Of a stretch of 64,000 nt of DNA, positions 60,284 through 64,000 are shown one piece after another. The position numbers were made by a program, and so were the translations under genes. The stretch's first letter is position 1; every line of letters starts with the position of its first letter. The DNA is from Salibacterium aidingense DSM 18341 (lineage in GTDB: Bacteria > Bacillota > Bacilli > Bacillales > Marinococcaceae). The stretch covers positions 248,001 through 312,000 of the forward strand of contig NZ_AUCI01000002.1 of NCBI RefSeq assembly GCF_000429685.1. Direction: 5' to 3'. The notes under the pieces are model-generated. The model was not told the DNA's origin. It was given only the letters and a program-made list of their open reading frames with translations, and did not search any database.

Positions 60284-62218
60284 ATGCGCGTATCGTTCGT
60301 TACCGTTAGAAAAAGGCTGTTTTTTGTGCTGGCAGTTGGAGCTGTGGCTATTGTGGTGCTTCTGCTCCGCCTCGGATTTGTTCAATTTTCGATGGGGGAC
60401 TGGCTGTCTGAATTAGCGAGAGATTCATGGAGCAGGGATGTTCCATTTGAAGCAGAACGCGGAGAAATTTTGGACAGAAATGGCGAAGTACTGGCCACCA
60501 ATGTCAGTGCTCCATCTGTGATTGCAGCACCCCGGCAGATTGAAGACCCGGAGCAGTCTGCAGAACAATTGGCAGATGTGCTTGGTGCCGGGGAAGACAA
60601 AGTATATGAATGGCTAACAAAAAACCAATCTCTGGTTCGTCTGTCTCCGGAGGGACGTAAAATAAGTAAAGAAAAAGCAAAAGAAGTAAGGGATTTGGAG
60701 ATTGAGGGCATTTATATCGCAGAAGACAATAAACGCCATTATCCAAAGGGAAAATACCTTTCTCATGTGCTTGGATTTGCAGGAATTGATAATCAGGGGT
60801 TAACCGGTCTCGAACAATACTATGATGACAAATTAAAAGGAGAAGCCGGAAGAGTTTCTTTTTTCTCCGATGCTAAAGGAAGAAAATTGGAAGGAATGGC
60901 CGATGAATATGAAGAACCGACCCCCGGCGAGGATTTAAGTTTGACGATCGATGCGAAAGTGCAGACTATTATTGAACGGGAATTGGATATTGCAGAGGCC
61001 ACCTATAATCCAGACGGGGCACTGGCTATTGCAATGGACCCGGATTCCGGGGAGATTCTTGGAATGAGCAGCCGGCCGGATTTTCATCCGGAAGAGTTTA
61101 GAGATATTCCGGCAGAAGTCTACAACCAGAATAAACCAGTATGGTCTCAGTATGAACCGGGGTCGACTTTCAAAATTATCACGTTGGCTGCAGCGCTTGA
61201 AGAAGGAAAAGTGGACCTGGAAAATGACCATTTTAACGATCCGGGGTATATCGAAGTAAGCGGCACGAAATTACACTGCTGGAAAAAAGGCGGCCACGGA
61301 GAACAGACATTTCTGGAAGTTGTTCAAAACTCCTGTAACCCCGGTTTTGTTGCATTAGGAGAAAGACTGGGGAAAGATACTTTGTTCGATTACATTGAAA
61401 ACTTTGGGTTTGGTAAAAAAACAGGGATCGACCTTCAGGGGGAAGGAACCGGTATTTTATTTGACAGAGAAAATGTAGGACCGTTGGAATTGGCTACAAC
61501 TGCATTTGGACAGGGTGTCTCTGTCACTCCTCTTCAGCAGGTGACAGCTGTGGCTGCTGCAGTAAATGGCGGATATTTATATGAGCCCTATCTAGCGAAG
61601 GAATGGCTGGAAGCTGATAGTGGGACGGTGATCGAAGCAAACACCCCTACCATGAGGCAGCAAGTGATATCAGAAGAAACATCGGACGAAGTGCGGAATG
61701 CTCTGGAACATGTGGTGGCCAAAGGAACGGGGCGCGGGGCTTTTGTCGACGGCTACCGCATTGGCGGGAAGACGGGAACGGCGCAAAAAGCGGTAGATGG
61801 CAAGTATTTAGAAAATAATCATATCGTATCGTTTATCGGCTTTGCCCCTGCTAATGACCCGGAAATCGTCGTATACACCGCGATAGATAATCCAAAAGAT
61901 ACACTGCAGTTTGGGGGAATCGTTGCTGCTCCCATTGTCGGAAACATTATTTCCGACAGCTTGTCCGTCATGGGAGTAGAAAAACAGCAGGATCAACTGG
62001 AAAAAGAACGGAACTGGGATGACGAAGTGCTGGTGGAAACACCTGACGTTACCGGGAAAAGCCTGAAAGAGTTACATGAAGCCTACTATCCTTTTCAAAT
62101 TGAAAAGGAAGGAGAAGGGAATGTGGTCATCGCTCAGTCCCCGAAAGCAGGAGAAAAAATAAGAGAAGGGGGAACAATCAGGCTTTATCTGGATGACAAA
62201 TCGAATTCTTCCGATTAA
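60284..62218 (+). CDS. spoVD: Sporulation transpeptidase SpoVD
   Basis: Class B PBP needed for spore cortex peptidoglycan, 644 aa. N-terminal MRVSFVTVRKRLFFVL helix, dimerisation domain (PFEAERGEILDRNGEVLATN), transpeptidase with EPGSTFKIITLAAALEEG, QNSCNPGFVALGERLG and KTGTAQKAVDGK, one C-terminal PASTA domain (about 585-640). SpoVD has two Cys near the SCN motif and elsewhere that are redox-controlled in B. subtilis; here Cys is visible in LHCWKKG and NSCNPG. The ribosome site is weak (GGTGGCTCGG). Confidence 0.95.
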   Translation: MRVSFVTVRKRLFFVLAVGAVAIVVLLLRLGFVQFSMGDWLSELARDSWSRDVPFEAERGEILDRNGEVLATNVSAPSVIAAPRQIEDPEQSAEQLADVLGAGEDKVYEWLTKNQSLVRLSPEGRKISKEKAKEVRDLEIEGIYIAEDNKRHYPKGKYLSHVLGFAGIDNQGLTGLEQYYDDKLKGEAGRVSFFSDAKGRKLEGMADEYEEPTPGEDLSLTIDAKVQTIIERELDIAEATYNPDGALAIAMDPDSGEILGMSSRPDFHPEEFRDIPAEVYNQNKPVWSQYEPGSTFKIITLAAALEEGKVDLENDHFNDPGYIEVSGTKLHCWKKGGHGEQTFLEVVQNSCNPGFVALGERLGKDTLFDYIENFGFGKKTGIDLQGEGTGILFDRENVGPLELATTAFGQGVSVTPLQQVTAVAAAVNGGYLYEPYLAKEWLEADSGTVIEANTPTMRQQVISEETSDEVRNALEHVVAKGTGRGAFVDGYRIGGKTGTAQKAVDGKYLENNHIVSFIGFAPANDPEIVVYTAIDNPKDTLQFGGIVAAPIVGNIISDSLSVMGVEKQQDQLEKERNWDDEVLVETPDVTGKSLKELHEAYYPFQIEKEGEGNVVIAQSPKAGEKIREGGTIRLYLDDKSNSSD

Positions 62219-62233
62219 AATAGATAAAGTGCT

Positions 62234-62272
62234 CTATTCTGCCGGTGGATTTAATGTCTGCTGGCAGAATAG
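62234..62272. other. Hairpin between spoVD and murE
   Basis: CTATTCTGCC (62234-62243) and GGCAGAATAG (62263-62272) form a perfect 10-bp stem, 19-nt loop, no T-run. It separates the sporulation gene from murE and may stabilise or mark an RNA 3' end. No promoter was identified with confidence in the remaining 80 bases. Confidence 0.6.
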
Positions 62273-62354
62273 ATGAATATAATAAGCATAACCGAACGAT
62301 CAACATTCCGGAGTCGAAGATGCTTGTTTACTATCGTTTCAGGAGAGAATCAAA

Positions 62355-63839
62355 ATGAAAAATTTGCGTAATTTAACAACATATCTGCCCGTTAAAGAAA
62401 TAACAACCGCAGATAATCCTGCCATCAGTTCTCTGCATATGGACTCCCGCGAGGTGAAGACGGGGGGGCTGTTTTTTTGTATTAAAGGATATACGGTGGA
62501 CGGCCACGACTATGCGGAACAGGCAGTGTCCAACGGAGCCTGCGCTGTGGTTTCGGAAACAGATCTTGGACTGAATGTCCCACAGGTGATTGTCAAAGAT
62601 ACAAAGCGGGCTATGGCGTTGATGGCCAGCTTGTTTTACAACCACCCCACCCGTAATTTTCGGTTGATAGGGGTGACAGGGACAAACGGGAAAACAACGG
62701 TCACTCATTTGATTGAAGAAATTCTAAAACAGAATGGGAAGAGAACAGGCCTGATTGGCACTATGTATACAAAAATAGGAGAACAAGTATCGGATACGAA
62801 AAACACTACTCCCGAGTCCCTTCTGTTACAGCAATTATTTAACAAAATGGCAGCTGCAGAGGTAAACACGTGTATTATGGAAGTGTCCTCCCATGCTCTT
62901 GATCTTGGGCGTGTAAGGGGAGCGGCGTTCAATACGGCTGTGTTTACAAATTTGAGTCCGGAACATCTGGATTATCACGGAACAATGGAAGCTTATAAAT
63001 ATGCCAAGAGTCTCTTGTTCTCTCAACTTGGCAATACTTATGATGGAGAAAGGCAAATGGCGGTGTTAAACGGGGATGATCCTGCGTCCGCTGATTTTGA
63101 AAGAATGACAGCAGCTCCTGTCCTTACATATGGAATTGAAAATGCCTGCGACCTCCAGGCGCAGAATATTAAAACAGCACCGGCAGGCACCGCCTTTGAA
63201 ATAGTAACCCCGTGGGGAAATAAAACGGTGCAGTTAGCTCTTGTTGGACGCTTTAGTGTCTATAACGCGCTCGCCGCTGCTGCTGCTTGTTCAGCTGAAG
63301 GTATCCCATTAGAAGATGTGGTGTCTGCTTTGGAAAAGGTGCAGGGTGTTCCCGGCAGGTTTGAACCGGTAGACAACGGTCAGCCGTTTGCCGTCATTGT
63401 CGATTATGCCCATACGCCGGACAGTCTGGAAAACGTCCTTCAGACCTTAAAAGAACTGCCGGCAGGAAATAGATATGTAGTGGTCGGATGCGGCGGGGAC
63501 AGAGATCAGGCCAAACGACCGGAGATGGCTCGTATCGCGGCAGCATATGGAGACTATGCCATATTCACCTCGGACAATCCGCGTACCGAGGATCCACAGA
63601 TTATATTACAGCATATGGCTGCAGGAGTGGAAGGACAGTCCAATGTGAAGATCATACTGGACCGGCAGCAAGCAATAGAATGGGCTGTACAAAATGCCCG
63701 GCCTGATGATGTTATTTTAATTGCGGGAAAAGGACATGAAACATATCAGGTTGTTGGAAATCAAGTATTAGATTTTGATGACCGCCTCGAAGCATCAAAA
63801 GCTATCCAAAAACAGGGTTATAGGAAAGGGGGCTGCTAA
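62355..63839 (+). CDS. murE: UDP-MurNAc-L-Ala-D-Glu: meso-diaminopimelate ligase
   Basis: Third amino-acid addition in peptidoglycan precursor synthesis, 494 aa. Motifs: ITTADNPAISSLHMDSREVKTGGLFFCIKG, P loop IGVTGTNGKTTVTHLIEE, carbamylated-Lys region, VFTNLSPEHLDYHGTMEAYKYAKSLLF, GRFSVYNALAAAAAC and DNPRTEDP, the motif that marks meso-DAP rather than Lys specificity. ATG 62355 with CAGGAGAG upstream. mraY begins 3 nt after the stop. Confidence 0.97.
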   Translation: MKNLRNLTTYLPVKEITTADNPAISSLHMDSREVKTGGLFFCIKGYTVDGHDYAEQAVSNGACAVVSETDLGLNVPQVIVKDTKRAMALMASLFYNHPTRNFRLIGVTGTNGKTTVTHLIEEILKQNGKRTGLIGTMYTKIGEQVSDTKNTTPESLLLQQLFNKMAAAEVNTCIMEVSSHALDLGRVRGAAFNTAVFTNLSPEHLDYHGTMEAYKYAKSLLFSQLGNTYDGERQMAVLNGDDPASADFERMTAAPVLTYGIENACDLQAQNIKTAPAGTAFEIVTPWGNKTVQLALVGRFSVYNALAAAAACSAEGIPLEDVVSALEKVQGVPGRFEPVDNGQPFAVIVDYAHTPDSLENVLQTLKELPAGNRYVVVGCGGDRDQAKRPEMARIAAAYGDYAIFTSDNPRTEDPQIILQHMAAGVEGQSNVKIILDRQQAIEWAVQNARPDDVILIAGKGHETYQVVGNQVLDFDDRLEASKAIQKQGYRKGGC

Positions 63840-63842
63840 GGG

Positions 63843-64000
63843 ATGGTTTCGATAATTATTGCTGCATTAATTGCAGCATTTGTACTCACGGTTTTACTTT
63901 CACCGATTATTATTCCGCTACTGAAACGGTTGAAATTCGGCCAGAGTATAAGAGTAGAAGGGCCGCAGTCCCATATGAAAAAGGGAGGCACTCCTACAAT
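63843..64000 (+). CDS. mraY: Phospho-MurNAc-pentapeptide transferase, 5' part
   Basis: Only the first 52 or so codons are in the window. First helix [21 protein letters not shown], then [27 protein letters not shown], the classic MraY N terminus. The enzyme forms lipid I on the cytoplasmic membrane. Start ATG 63843 just after GGGGGCTGCTAAGG overlapping the murE end; coupled translation likely. Confidence 0.95.
   Translation, partial: MVSIIIAALIAAFVLTVLLSPIIIPLLKRLKFGQSIRVEGPQSHMKKGGTPT

Noticed and set aside
1-64000. CRISPR arrays, tRNA or rRNA genes, prophage
   Set aside because: No regularly spaced direct repeats, no cloverleaf with T-loop GTTCRA context and no phage structural genes were noticed; a tRNAscan or CRISPR finder run would settle it.

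Overview
The window is chromosomal DNA of a low-to-moderate GC, endospore-forming Bacillaceae bacterium, probably salt- or alkali-tolerant. Support: most genes follow the Bacillus subtilis order pdhD - sr1 - yktABC - yla genes - pycA - ctaA/ctaBCDEF - ylb genes - mraZ/rsmH/ftsL/pbpB/spoVD/murE/mraY. Sporulation genes are present (ylbJ, ylbD, gerR, spoVD). A NaChBac-type sodium channel, a BCCT betaine transporter and a very acidic caa3 oxidase subunit II fit a salty or alkaline habitat. The organism name is not deducible from the sequence alone.

Layout. 1-9.2 kb: 3' end of pdhD, betaine transporter, a lipoprotein polysaccharide deacetylase, the dual-function small RNA SR1 with its peptide gene sr1P (two matches to the CcpN operator), a nitronate monooxygenase-like enzyme, yktA, yktB, ykzI, suhB (yktC) and ylaF. 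9.3-20.3 kb: typA, ylaH, a thioesterase, ylaI, an FMN-barrel protein, phoH (PIN-PhoH), ylaL, glutaminase, ylaN and pyruvate carboxylase; ftsW, usual between ylaN and pycA, is absent. 20.9-29.3 kb: an Eis-like acetyltransferase, then ctaA divergent from ctaBCDEF plus a DUF420 (CtaM/YozB) gene; this is the haem A and caa3 oxidase module, with ResD-like motifs in the divergent promoter. 29.4-34.1 kb: AI-2E family permease, ylbA, ylbB, a PaaI thioesterase, ylbD, ylbE, a small secreted protein and ylbF (ricF).

34.2-44.3 kb is a block that splits ylbF from ylbG: a DarB/CbpB-like CBS protein, tnrA with a perfect TnrA operator, a nitroreductase, a small exported protein, aspartokinase III, the NaChBac channel, a decayed IS3-family fragment, proC-proA-proB under a T-box leader with a predicted proline (CCC) specifier, and a short-chain dehydrogenase. 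44.3-53.7 kb resumes the ylb order: ylbG, an MFS exporter, rsmD, coaD, ylbJ, ylbL, tmcAL, ylbN, rpmF, gerR, ylbP. 53.8-64 kb is a DUF3397 gene, bshC and the division/cell-wall cluster mraZ to mraY (mraY cut by the window end).

The most unusual structure is a dispersed intergenic repeat family (about nine copies: near 4.4, 6.3, 7.7, 8.8, 20.5, 34.3, 38.4, 44.7 and 47.5 kb). Copies start with a GGGACAA-like motif, may carry a conserved body of about 60 nt, and end in a hairpin around the core CCGAACGAT/ATCGTTCGG followed by a GTCC(C)AG-like end. Stem sequences differ between copies but change on both arms together, and copies sit at 3' ends of genes, where the hairpin doubles as a bidirectional terminator. 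Everything here comes from reading the sequence and remembered family knowledge; no database search was run.
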